Assembly: GCA_963780345.1 (NCBI GenBank)
Contig: CAWABU010000011.1
Location: forward strand, 1 to 64,000
Direction: 5' to 3'
Length of the DNA: 64,000 nt
DNA from: PALSA-693 sp963780345
Lineage (GTDB): Bacteria; Actinomycetota; Acidimicrobiia; Acidimicrobiales; Palsa-688
Part shown: positions 45,311 to 55,404 of the stretch, one piece after another
How the letters are laid out: each line of letters starts with the position of its first letter
Numbering within the stretch: the first letter of the stretch is position 1
The notes under the pieces: model-generated
What the model was told of the DNA's origin: nothing
What the model saw: the letters and a program-made list of their open reading frames with translations, nothing else
The model's database searches: none
Position numbers and translations under genes: made by a program

Positions 45311-48001
45311 ATGCAGACGTTGACCGAGACGAAACGTTGGGGGACAGGCGCTGTTGCTGTGGTCGGGCCAGGGTGCTGGGTGCCGGCCGTGCCGCCCCAT
45401 TTTGTTCGCCGGGAGCGGCTCGAAGTCCGGTTGAACGACGCGGCGCGATCGCCGTTGACGGTGGTAGAGGGCATGGCGGGCGCCGGAAAGTCGGTATTAC
45501 TGGCCGGCTGGGCCCGACGTCGGGAGGCGGGCACGACCGCCTGGCTGGGGTTGGAGTCAGACGACAACGACCCGGTTCGGTTCTGGTCGCGGCTGGTCAG
45601 GGCACTCCAAGTGGTTGATCCCGATGTCGGCGACGATGTGGTGACTGCCCTGTCGGCAGGGGTAAGCAACAGCCGGGTGGCGGAGGCGCTAGTCGGCGAA
45701 TTAGCCGTCGCGAGACCTGTCGTGGTGGTGCTCGACGACCTTCACCGGCTCACCCGGTTCGAACTGCTCCAGGCGGTCGCGGATATGGCCGGTCACCTGC
45801 CATCGCACGTCCGTCTGATCGTCACGAGCCGGCAGTCTTGCGGTCTTGGGTTCCACCGGCTGCGGATGAGCGGCGACCTGGTCGAGATCGACCAGGACGA
45901 GCTTCGCTTCCGCGACGAGGAGGCCAGCCGGCTGCTCACATCAGTGGCGGCACGCCCGCTACCGTCGGGCGATATCGAGGTGCTGACCGGCCGGACCGAA
46001 GGCTGGGCCGCGGGTTTGCGCCTGGCCGACCTGACCCTGGCAGACAAGAAAGATGGACGTGGGTCGCCGGCCACCTTCGACGGCGGCTCCCGTCTTGTCG
46101 CCGAATACTTCCAACACGAGGTGCTGGCTGGCCTGCCGCCCGACACGGTCCGGTTCATGATGGAAACGTCGGGGCTGGAGGTGATAACGGCCGGCGTGTC
46201 TCAAGAGGTCACTGGCCGCGCCGACGCTGGCGCCATCCTGGACGACCTGGCCGACCGGCACCTATTTACGTTCCGCCTGGACGCCGGAGGCACCCGGTAT
46301 CGGTATCACCGTCTTCTGGCCGAGTTCCTGCGACACCGCCTGGTCGCACAACACCCCGACGGGGCTCGTCGAGCTCGTCTGCGGGCGGCCTCCTGGTTGC
46401 AGCGCAATGGGCACGGCCGCGCCGCCTTCGACCATCTTGTTCAAGGCCTCGCCTATGACCAGGCGTTGGCGGTGGCGGCCGCGGACGTCGTGAGCCGATT
46501 CGCGGGAGGCGAACCCACCGTCGGTGAGGCCCTGCTTCCCGGTGAGATCCCCCCGGCCTACCTGAAGGGGAACCCGTGGCGCATGTACCTCGTCGCGGCC
46601 GCACTGATCAGTGAGCATCGCACCTCCGACGCGGCCGGGTGGCTGCAACGGCTGACCCGCTTAGTACCCGACACGCCCGAAGCGGCGATGCTGCGGGTTC
46701 GAGCCGAGATGCTGTGGACGATTCACGACGGTCTGCGATGGGACGCGGCTGGCGTGCTCGAGCACTATGAACGCGTCGGCAGCCAGGTCGACCTCAGCCG
46801 TCATCTCTCTACCGGCGTTCCGCTGGCCGTTTCGGACACCGATGCCTGGGTGGGATCCCTCGACGTGGCCGTCGCCGCTCGATTACCGCTCATCGCGGCC
46901 TGGGCCCATCTGTGGCTGGGTCAGCCCGATGAAGCCCGTACCATTGTGGGAGGTCTCGCCCAGGACAAAAGCCGGGTTGTCGACGTTGCTTCTCTGGCCC
47001 TGAAAGCAGCTCTCGCTCATCGGGATGGGCGCCTACGGGACGCCTCCGACCTGGCCCGAACCGCGCTCGACGAAGCAGATCGCGACCAGGGCGCCGATAC
47101 CCAGAGCGCACTCGCCGCCCGTTTGACCTTGGCCTCGGTCCGTCGCGAGCGAAACGAGCTCGACGGCGCCTACCAGCTGTTAACCGAGGGCCTCGGCGCC
47201 TGTCAGCAGCAGGGTCGCGCCCGGTCGGCTGCGGCGTTTGCCTGCGAGCTGATCCCGGTGGTCATGGCCCAAGGCCGCCACCTCGACGGATTCGACCGTC
47301 TCCGTCAACTCCGTCAGATCGACGCCGACATCCCGCTGCCGGAGCCCCTTCGGCGCAAGCTTGACCGGGTGGAGATCCGCTGCCGGTTGGCGCTGGGTGA
47401 CCTCGAAGGCGCCCGTCTCATCTTGAACTCGATCCCCGCCGCGCTGCTCGGCGACGAGATACTGGCCCGGGTCGACCTGTCCGCGGGTCGCCCGGATCGC
47501 GCCGAGCAGCGCCTCACCTCCGCCGACCAAGCCAAGCCGATGCGGGCCCAGATCGAGAGGCTGGTGCTGATGGCACGGGCCCAGCTCCAACTAGGAAAGA
47601 GATCAGGGGCGGACGACGCCCTCCGCCGAGGCCTCGAACTGGGCCGGCCTGACCGTTATGTCAGGGTGTTTCTCGACGACGCCGACCACCTCCTGGACCT
47701 GATGCGAGGTATCGGGGGCCGCTATCGGGACACGTATCTGTCCGAGTTGGTGGACTCCGCCCAAACAGCCGCCGGTTGCTCGGCCGGGGCACATTCCGTG
47801 GAGATCGTAGAACCGCTCAGCGGGCGCGAGCGGGAGGTCCTCGGCCATCTTCCCACTCATCTCAGCCAGCGGGAGATTGCGGACACCATGTACGTGTCCA
47901 TCAACACCGTCAAATCCCACACCGCAGCCGTCTATCGGAAACTAGGTGCCACCTCCCGCTCACAAGCAGTCCGAACCGCACAGCTACATGGTCTCCTGTG
48001 A
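45311..48001 (+). CDS. LuxR-family ATP-binding (LAL/MalT-like) regulator 2
   Basis: An 896-residue LAL regulator with an intact P-loop (VVEGMAGAGKSVLL, 51-64) and Walker B (PVVVVLDDLHRL, 136-147). GRTEGWAAGLRLADLTL and YRYHRLLAEFLRHRL mark the MalT-like winged-helix region; a long TPR-like section follows, and the C-terminus is the LuxR domain EPLSGREREVLGHLPTHLSQ, REIADTMYVSINTVKSHTAA. The ATG at 45311 is chosen because a strong GGAGGAG lies 7 bases upstream; it overlaps an earlier in-frame ATG at 45296. The frame is unbroken over 2.7 kb. Confidence 0.9.
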   Translation: MQTLTETKRWGTGAVAVVGPGCWVPAVPPHFVRRERLEVRLNDAARSPLTVVEGMAGAGKSVLLAGWARRREAGTTAWLGLESDDNDPVRFWSRLVRALQVVDPDVGDDVVTALSAGVSNSRVAEALVGELAVARPVVVVLDDLHRLTRFELLQAVADMAGHLPSHVRLIVTSRQSCGLGFHRLRMSGDLVEIDQDELRFRDEEASRLLTSVAARPLPSGDIEVLTGRTEGWAAGLRLADLTLADKKDGRGSPATFDGGSRLVAEYFQHEVLAGLPPDTVRFMMETSGLEVITAGVSQEVTGRADAGAILDDLADRHLFTFRLDAGGTRYRYHRLLAEFLRHRLVAQHPDGARRARLRAASWLQRNGHGRAAFDHLVQGLAYDQALAVAAADVVSRFAGGEPTVGEALLPGEIPPAYLKGNPWRMYLVAAALISEHRTSDAAGWLQRLTRLVPDTPEAAMLRVRAEMLWTIHDGLRWDAAGVLEHYERVGSQVDLSRHLSTGVPLAVSDTDAWVGSLDVAVAARLPLIAAWAHLWLGQPDEARTIVGGLAQDKSRVVDVASLALKAALAHRDGRLRDASDLARTALDEADRDQGADTQSALAARLTLASVRRERNELDGAYQLLTEGLGACQQQGRARSAAAFACELIPVVMAQGRHLDGFDRLRQLRQIDADIPLPEPLRRKLDRVEIRCRLALGDLEGARLILNSIPAALLGDEILARVDLSAGRPDRAEQRLTSADQAKPMRAQIERLVLMARAQLQLGKRSGADDALRRGLELGRPDRYVRVFLDDADHLLDLMRGIGGRYRDTYLSELVDSAQTAAGCSAGAHSVEIVEPLSGREREVLGHLPTHLSQREIADTMYVSINTVKSHTAAVYRKLGATSRSQAVRTAQLHGLL

Positions 48002-48274
48002 CGCCGTCCCATACCACAAGAGCGGCGGCGTGGGCCACCGAGTGTATGAAGTCTCTCTACAGGATTCTCTCAGGGCGGGCTCAGACTCGGAAATAAAGGG
48101 CAAGACGCTGAATACTGGAGGGTTGCGTTCCACCTCCGCGGCTCCATGACTCACGGAGGGCATCACGCGACGTCACCGGGATCGATAACCAAGGTGGAGC
48201 GTTCCGAGGTACAAGTCCCCATCGGCCCCAACCTGCGGAAGCTCGGTACAATCCATCGGCCCCAACGCGGAAGC

Positions 48275-48291
48275 CGGCCCCCTGGGGGCCG
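48275..48291. terminator. GC hairpin between convergent genes
   Basis: CGGCCCCC-T-GGGGGCCG is a perfect 8-bp stem-forming inverted repeat placed 4 bases beyond the stop of the SHOCT gene and about 270 bases after the LAL stop. There is no strong T-run, so termination is only likely, not certain. Confidence 0.4.
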
Positions 48292-48294
48292 CCT

Positions 48295-48687
48295 TTAGCT
48301 CAAGATCTTGGTCTTCCCCGCCTGGAACTCCTCCTCGGTGATAGCCCCGGAGGCTTTCAGGTCGGCGAGTTTGGCTACCTCGTCCGCGGTGCTCGAGGAC
48401 CCGGCCGCCTGCTGGACATACTCCTGGAAGGCCTGCTCCTGCTGCTGAGCTCGCTCGACGGCGCGCTCGTGCATGCTGCCGCCGCGAGCTATCAGGTACA
48501 CCAGGACTCCGAACAATGGGACCACGATGACAAAGAGAACCCACAATGCTTTCGCGAAACCCCCCATGTCGTGACTGCGAAAAATGTCGCCGAACACGAC
48601 AATTAACAGCCAGATCCAGATAAAGAAGAAGAAGAATTCCAGCATCGTCCAAAAGACGCCCAGCAGGGGGTAAGTGTATGCAAGCAT
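48295..48687 (-). CDS. PLDc_N/SHOCT domain membrane protein
   Basis: A 130-residue protein with two N-terminal membrane helices (VFWTMLEFFFFFIWIWLLIV and ALWVLFVIVVPLFGVLVYLI), the PLDc_N arrangement. A charged, Gln-rich helix follows and then a C-terminal SHOCT domain (EVAKLADLKASGAITEEEFQ, AGKTKIL). Such proteins are common in actinobacteria and are thought to form oligomers at the membrane; the role is unknown. The ATG at 48687 is preferred because the first helix begins there and AAGGAG lies upstream. Confidence 0.85.
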   Translation of the reverse strand: MLAYTYPLLGVFWTMLEFFFFFIWIWLLIVVFGDIFRSHDMGGFAKALWVLFVIVVPLFGVLVYLIARGGSMHERAVERAQQQEQAFQEYVQQAAGSSSTADEVAKLADLKASGAITEEEFQAGKTKILS

Positions 48688-49510
48688 GGCTCTTGACTCC
48701 TTGTACTTGTAACGATTCGCTGGCGTTGGCGGCGACGGCAACTCTCGCTGGTCGGCCCAGACAGGTCAGACTGTAGTATCAAGAGTTGACCACCAGGTGG
48801 TTCCTTAGACCGCTATTGAAGGGCCGTAGCCACCCGCATGAGCTCTTCGGGGGTGATCAGATGGTCGTGGCTGTCGTCGCCGATGTCGAGCCGCATGATC
48901 GTTGCGGCCCGTCAACAGTGCCTGGCGGTCAGGCCCACGTCCCGGCGCCTCGGGATAGGCAGATGGATCCTGGAAGTGTCAGCCACACGGCTCCTTAAAC
49001 GATTTGAAGGTCATCTCAGCGAGACGCCACCAGGAACAAGCTTCGTACCGACTATGTGTCGGACGCACCACCCGAACGGGGTGAACGCCGTCGGCTGACC
49101 GTTTGCTGACGCTTGAGCGAAACCCAAGGGTCAACGAGAGAAGTGGAACCACATCGGGCGCCGCCTCCGGGCAATCGTGGGGGTCACTCCGATCATCCAA
49201 AATGGGTGATGACATCACCATGTTCGTGGTGACACTCTCACACCGAGCACCACCAGGGGCTCGCGCCGAAACTGATGGGAGCGTCCACAACGCAAATTCG
49301 ATGGATACTCGCGATCGGCGACCCGGCCACCAGGCAATCGGTGGCGGCGCAATGTGGTGGTCGCGGTGCCGACGACCCACGGATATAACGGAGCGAACAG
49401 GAAGAGGGCATGGCGACGTCAACCGCAAGGAAGGTCGGTCGCGCTTCCCACGGCCGGTACGGCCAGTCAATCCGCGACCGGTACCCGGGGCTCCGCCAGC
49501 GGCCGGCGAG
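48688..49510. other. Gene-poor stretch
   Basis: No intact gene. A short minus-strand frame (48896-48813) reads RLDIGDDSHDHLITPEELMR, ending at a stop; it looks protein-like but is only 27 codons long and has no ribosome binding site. The rest is Arg/Pro/Ser-rich in all frames. Confidence 0.25.
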
Positions 49511-49830
49511 GTAACGATAACGATGGCGACGGTCGGCGATCCCGGGAACCCCTCGGTGGGAGTCATCCAGTCGTTCGGGGGGCCAGCAGGTCATTTTGTG
49601 AACCCGCCGGTCACGCCGAAAGACACCGGCATCTACAAGAACTGCAGTGAAAAAAGCGCCGGCCGCGCCACCGTCGTGCCTTATGGTCGGTGGGGTCGGC
49701 TACGCTACGGGATCGGCGAGTTCGACGTCACTGTCAGTCAGTACGTGACGTTTGTGAATATGGTCAATCCGAGCGGCAGGAATGCACTCCAGCTGTACTT
49801 CGACGACATGAACCCTGCGGTGTGGCATGT
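49511..49830 (+). pseudogene. Formylglycine-generating-enzyme-like (SUMF1) N-terminal fragment
   Basis: The frame reads VTITMATVGDPGNPSVGVIQ, then GHFVNPPVTPKDTGIYKNCS, YGIGEFDVTVSQYVTFVNMV and LQLYFDDMNPAVW. This is the start of an FGE/SUMF1-like domain, where an IG.FDVTVSQYV.F.N pattern is characteristic. The rest of the domain, about 200 residues with the active-site region, is absent; sequence downstream is unrelated or out of frame. It is most likely a truncated relic. Confidence 0.55.
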
Positions 49831-49995
49831 ACGAGGTCGCCAACCCGGCGATGCCGGCCGCTGGAGATCTCGGCCTTCGGCTACTTCCCGGGAGACACGG
49901 ACCTGTCACGGGCGATCCGTGGCTCGGGTTCCGAACAGGCGTCATCGGCAAGCTCAAATAGATGCCGAGTGGTACGAAGTCAGAGAGGATGGAAA

Positions 49996-50229
49996 GTGAC
50001 AGATCACGAGATTAAGCCTTCGGTCCTGTTCGTGTATCACAGCTGCACCAACCAGACCAAGAAGGTGCTGGACCCTATGGCCGAGGTATTTCGCGTCCAG
50101 GGATGCGAGGTCACCTTCGTCCCTATGCGTTACCACGGCGTCAAGATCCCGCCCTCCAACATCCAGGAGTACCATCTGGAGGAGGCCCGCATCTTCGCAA
50201 AGAAGCTGGCAACACATCTCGTGGGCTGA
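49996..50229 (+). CDS. Flavodoxin-like protein with central in-frame deletion
   Basis: A 77-residue frame starting with GTG at 49996 (GAGAGGATGGAAA upstream). Residues 1-43 match the N-terminus of a flavodoxin-family protein (SVLFVYHSCTNQTKKVLDPM, AEVFRVQGCEVTFVPM), including the FMN-phosphate loop region. From residue 44 it continues directly with what is normally the far C-terminus (RYHGVKIPPSNIQEYHLEEA, RIFAKKLATHL). About 130 residues, including the rest of the FMN site, are missing without loss of frame. A normal flavodoxin could not fold from this. It is either a relic or an assembly join. Confidence 0.6.
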   Translation: MTDHEIKPSVLFVYHSCTNQTKKVLDPMAEVFRVQGCEVTFVPMRYHGVKIPPSNIQEYHLEEARIFAKKLATHLVG

Positions 50230-50234
50230 GCGTC

Positions 50235-53200
50235 ATGCGCCCGCTCGTTCTACCTGATCAAGATGATCTGAACACCAACCGAACCAGCGGCAAGGACGTG
50301 CCGCCGCCGGCCCAGGAGCGATGGTTGCGACGCGGCCGGTCCACTCGGTGGGGCGCAAGGTGCCCCCGCAGCCCGGCACGGGTCACGGGCAGGCGCCGGT
50401 CGGGTCCTGTCGATCCCCGGCTTCTGCGCTACACCCGGGGCACGAGGCGGTACCTGGTGGCCACGGTGCTGCTGGGCGCCGTCACGGCCGGCCTGGTGGT
50501 GGCGCAGGCGTGGCTGATCGCCAACGTGGTGTCGCGTGTTGTTGTCCGGGCACCAGGCGCTGCCGCCAGGTCCGGCCGCTGGCGGTCGCTGCTGTTAGCG
50601 GTCATCGTCGGCCGGGCGGCGGTGGGCTGGCTGGGGGAGCGGATGGCCGACCGGGCCTCGGCCGCGGCGAAGTCGGATCTGCGCCGCGCCCTGGTCGAGC
50701 GGATCGCCCTTCTCGGGCCGGCCGGCATCGACCGGGAACGCTCGGGCAGCCTGGTCGTGCTGGCCACCAGCGGCATCGACGCCCTGGACAGCTTCTTCGC
50801 CCGCTATCTCCCTCAACTGTTCCTGGCGGTGATCGTCCCGGTCACGGTGATCGTGGTGGTGTCGGGCTCCGACTGGATCTCGGCGGTGATCATCGCGGTG
50901 ACCGTCCCGCTGATCCCGTTGTTCATGGCGCTGGTCGGGGCGTCGACGAAGGCTCGGATGCAGCGTCAGGCCCGGCTGCTCGAACGCCTGGCCGGGCACT
51001 TCCTCGACGTGGTCGCCGGCCTGCCCACGCTGAAGGTCTTCGGACGGGCCAAGGCCCAGGCGGCCGCGATCCGCGACATCACCGACCGCTACCGCACGGC
51101 GACGATGGCCACCCTCAAGGTGGCGTTCTTGTCGTCGCTGATCCTCGAGCTCCTGGCCACCTTCTCCGTGGCCCTGGTGGCGGTGGCCGTCGGACTGCGC
51201 CTGCTGGGCGGGCATCTGACCTTCGCGGCGGCCCTGTTCGTGCTCATCCTGGCCCCCGAGGCCTACCTGCCGCTCCGACGCTTTGGGCACGAACTACCAC
51301 GCCAGCGCCGAAGGGATGAAGGCGGCCGAGGACGTCTTCGAGGTGCTCGAGCGACCGCTTGCCCACCGCGCGGCACCCGCCGCGAGGTGCCCGACCCCGC
51401 CCGGACGGCTCTGCGGGTCGACCGGCTCGAGGTCCGCTACCCGGGGCGGCTGCTGCCGGCCCTGCCGTCCGTGACCCTCGCGGTGCAGCCGGGTGAGGTC
51501 GTGGCCATCGCCGGGCCGAGCGGCTGCGGGAAGTCGACCCTGCTGAGCGTTCTGCTCGGCTTGCTCCCACGTTTGAGCGGCTCGGTCCGGGTCGGGGACG
51601 CGGACCTGGCCGACCTCGACCCCGACGCCTGGCGGGCCCAGGTGGCCTGGGTTCCCCAGCGACCGCATCTGTTCGCCCGCTCCATCGCCGACAACGTCCG
51701 CCTCGGCCGTCCCGACGCCACCGACGACCAGGTGCGGGCGGCGATCGACCGACGCCGGTCTCGACGACGTCGTGGCCCGGCTCCCCGACGGGATCCGGAC
51801 CCTGCTGGGCCACGACGGGGCCGGACTGTCGGCGGGGGAACGCCAACGGGTGGCGCTGGCCCGGGCCTTCGTGCGCGACGCCCCGCTGCTGCTCCTCGAC
51901 GAGCCCACCGCCAATCTCGACGGCCGGACCGAACAGGCCGTGCTGGCCGCGGTGCGGCGGCTCATGGCCGGTCGCACCGTGCTGATCGTCGCCCACCGGC
52001 CGTCCTTGCTGGCGCTGGCCGACCGGGTGGTCCACCTGACGCCGCGCCCGGCGGCGACGGCGCTGGCCTCGATGACATCCGACCGCCGCGGCCCGACGAG
52101 CGTGGACCGCCGAGCGGCCCCGTTGGGCCGGACCCTCGGTCTGCTCCGACCGGCCTGCGGTCGGGTGGCGCTGGCGACCCTGCTGGCCGCCGGCGCCGTG
52201 GCCGCCGACATCGGACTGATCGGCACCGCGGCGTGGCTCATCTCGCAGGGCCGCCCAGCACCCCAACGAGGCTGCTCTGGCCCTGGCCATCGTCGCCGTG
52301 CAGTTCTTCGGGCTGTCCCGGGGCTTCTTGCGCTACGGGGAGCGGCTGGTCGGCCACGACGCCGCCTTCCGGCTGCTCGCCGACCTGAGGGTGCAGGTCT
52401 ACGAGCGCCTCGAGCGGCTGGCGCCCGCCGGCCTGCCGTCGTTCCGGCGCGGCGACCTCCTGGCCCGGATCGTCCGGGACGTCGACTCACAACAGGACCT
52501 GGTCATCCGGGTCATCCCGCCCTTCGGCACGTCGGTGGTGGTCGGCGTCGCTGACGGTCGCCGTCATGTGGTGGATGCTGCCCGCCGCCGCCGTCATCCT
52601 GGCCGTGGCCTTGGTGCTGGCCGCCACGGTCGTGCCCTGGCTCACCGGGTCCCTGGCCCGGCGCCGGGAGTCGCGCTTCGCCGCGGTGCGCGGCGACCTG
52701 GGTGCGGCCATGGTCGACCTCACCGAGGGCGCGGCCGAGCTCGTCGCCTTCGGAGCCGCCGACGCCCAGGTCGCGACCATCCGGGAACGTGACGCCGAGC
52801 TGACCGCCATCGGCGCCGCTTCGGCCGGCACCGCCGGTATCGGGCTGGCCCTGACCACCCTGCTGGCCGGGCTGGCCTGCTGGGGCTGCCTGCTGGTCGG
52901 CATCCCGGCGGTCCGTCTCGGGCCGGATGCCCGGCACCGAGCTGGCGGTCATCACCCTGATCCCCCTGGCCGCCTTCGAGCTGGTCGTCGGCCTGCCCGT
53001 CGCCACCCAGGCCCTGCAACGGGTGCGCCAGGCCGCCGCCCGGGTGTTCGAGGTGACCGACGCGCCCGTGCCGGTGGTCGAGCCCGAGTCAGCAGCGCCG
53101 CTGCCCGGCGGCCCGCTACCGCCTGGAGGTCACGTCGGTTTGGGCCGGCTACCCGGGCGTCGCCGATGCCGCGCTGCGGGGTGTCGACCTGTCGCTGGCC

Positions 53201-53964
53201 GCCGGGCGGCGGGTGGCCGTCGTCGGGCCGAGCGGGGCCGGCAAGTCGACCCTGGCCGCGGTGCTCCTGCGCTTCTTGGCCTGCCAGGCCGGGTCGATCA
53301 CACTGGACGGCACGCCCGATCGATCGACTGGCCGGCGCCGACCTGCGCACGGTCGTCGGTCTGGTCGGCCAGGACGCCTACCTCTTCGACGCCACCATCG
53401 CCGAGAACCTGGCCGTCGGCAAGCGCGACGCCACCGACGACGAACTGCGCGACGTCCTCGAGCGGGTCGGGTTGGCCGGCTGGCTCGACGACCTGCCCCG
53501 GGGTCTGGCCACCGAGGTCGGCCGGCACGGTGCCCGTCTCTCGGGCGGCCAGCGCCAGCGCATCGCGGTGGCCCGGGCCCTGCTCGCCGACTTCCCGGTG
53601 CTGATCCTCGACGAGCCCGCCGAGCATCTCGATCCGCGCGGCCGCCGACGCCCTCACCGCCGACCTGCTCGACGTGACCGACGGTCGCTCCCTGGTCCTC
53701 ATCACCCACCGCCTGGCCGGGCTCGAGACCGTCGACGAGATCCTCGTGATGGACGCGGGCCGGGTGGTCGAGCACGGCACTCACGACGAGCTGCTCGTCC
53801 GGGGCGGGCGGTACTCCGACCTGTGGTGGGAGGAGATGCGGACCGAGCGCGGCACGCCCGTCGCCCGACCATCCACTGTGGTCTGTACCACCGAGCCAGC
53901 ACCGCCGAGGGCACCCCAGCCGAGGGCATTCCGAGCGACGGGATTTTCATCTCATGAGTACTGA
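50235..53964 (+). CDS. cydDC: CydDC-type heterodimeric ABC exporter, apparent fusion, many frameshifts
   Basis: The CydDC transporter exports cysteine/glutathione-type thiols or otherwise supports cytochrome bd assembly. The CydD half runs from DPRLLRYTRGTRRYL through six membrane helices, then Walker A GPSGCGKSTLLSVL, and LSAGERQRVALARAF with LLLLDEPTANLDG. The CydC half follows without a stop: TLGLLRPACGRVALATLL, FFGLSRGFLRYGERLVGHDA, Walker A VVGPSGAGKSTLAAVL, and RLSGGQRQRIAVARALLADF with LILDEPAEHLD. Eight single extra bases (near 51290, 51752, 52247, 52535, 52905, 53117, 53318, 53640) and one missing base (near 51390) must be corrected. An in-frame ATG (MTSDRRG, 52072) could start a separate cydC. 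The CydD start is uncertain. Confidence 0.8.
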
Positions 53965-55392
53965 TCTGGCCCGCTGGCAGTTCGCCACCACCTCCATCTA
54001 CCACTTTCTGTTCGTGCCGGTCACCATCGGCCTGGCCTTTCTGGTGGCGCTGCTGCAGACCAGCTGGTACCGCAGCGACGATCCGGCGTTCCGGCGGCTG
54101 ACCCGGTTCTTCGGGACGCTGCTGCTGATCAACGTGGCGGTCGGGGTGGTGACCGGGCTGGTGCAGGAGTTCGAGTTCGGGATGAACTGGTCCAACTACT
54201 CCCGTCTGGTCGGCAACGTCTTCGGGGGCCCGCTGGCCATGGAGGGGCTGGCTCGCCTTCTTCGTGGAGTCGACGTTCCTGGGGCTTTGGATCTTCGGTT
54301 GGGACCGCTTGTCGAAGAGGGTGCACCTGGCCTGCATCTGGCTGGTGGCGGCGGCGTCGCATGCTGTCGGGGGCGTTCATCATGGCCGCCAACTCCTGGA
54401 TGCAGCATCCGGTCGGGTATGTCCTCAACGCTCAGGGTCAGCCGGTGCTCAACGACATCGGGGCCCTGTTCACCAACCCGGTCTTCCTGTGGGCCTACCC
54501 GCACGTGGTGCTGGCCTCGCTGGTGACCGGCGCCATCGTCATGCTGGCCGTCTCGGCCTGGCATCTGCGGCGCAAGAACTCCGTCCCGGCCTTCCGCCGC
54601 ACGGCCGCCATCTCCCTGATCGTCCTGGCCCCGGCCGTGTTCTTGAACATGTTCATCGGCAGCGAACTGGGCGTGGTCGAAGGCAAGTACCAGCCGATGA
54701 AGATCGCCGCCGCCGAGGCGCTGTGGACCACCTGCCCGTCGCACTGCCCGTTCTCGCTGTTCCAGATCGAGGGCGGCAACAACGACGAGACCCCCACCCA
54801 GATCTGGGAGGTGCCCGACCTGCTGTCCATCCTGGCCACCAACCACGTGGACGGCGAGGTGCAGGGGCTCAACAACCTGCAGGCCCAATACCAGCAGCAG
54901 TACGGCCCCGGCAACTACATCCCCAACGTCTTCCTCCAGTACTGGGGCATGCGGGTGATGGCCTACCTGGCCGCCCTGATCCTGCTGTTCGGCCTGTGGG
55001 GGCTGTGGCTGCTACGCCGCAAGACGCTCGAGAAAGCCAGATGGTTCCTGTGGGTCGCCCCCTGGGTGGTCATCCTGCCGTTCCTCATGAACACCGCCGG
55101 GTGGATACTGACCGAGAGCGGCCGCCAACCCTGGATCGTCCAGGGCCTGATGAAGACCTCCCAGGCCGCCTCGCCCTCGACCACGACCACCGACATCTGG
55201 ATCAGCCTGACCGTCTTCGTACTGCTGTACGTCGCCCTGGGGGTGGCCGACGCCTACCTCATGGTCCACTACGGCCGCAAGAACCTCGACCCCAGCGACC
55301 ACGAGGCCGATCGCGGTAGCGGGGATGGCGACCGTGGCGAGCCGTCGACCGACGAATCCGAAGACCCCCGGGCCGCGGCCCTCATCTACTAG
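53954..55392 (+). CDS. cydA: Cytochrome bd oxidase subunit I, two frameshifts
   Basis: CydA carries the hemes and oxidises quinol at the membrane, reducing oxygen to water. The start MSTDLARWQFATTSIYHFLF contains the heme b595-ligand His19 region. Two single extra C bases, near 54253 (after MEGLA) and 54360 (before MLSGAFIMAANSW), break the frame; corrected, the protein is about 478 residues. GRQPWIVQG, the conserved motif of the quinol-site loop region, is intact. The C-terminal tail after YGRKNLDPSDHE is acidic. The start overlaps the cydDC end by 11 bases and cydB follows after 12. Confidence 0.88.
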
Positions 55393-55404
55393 AGGACGGC
55401 CACC

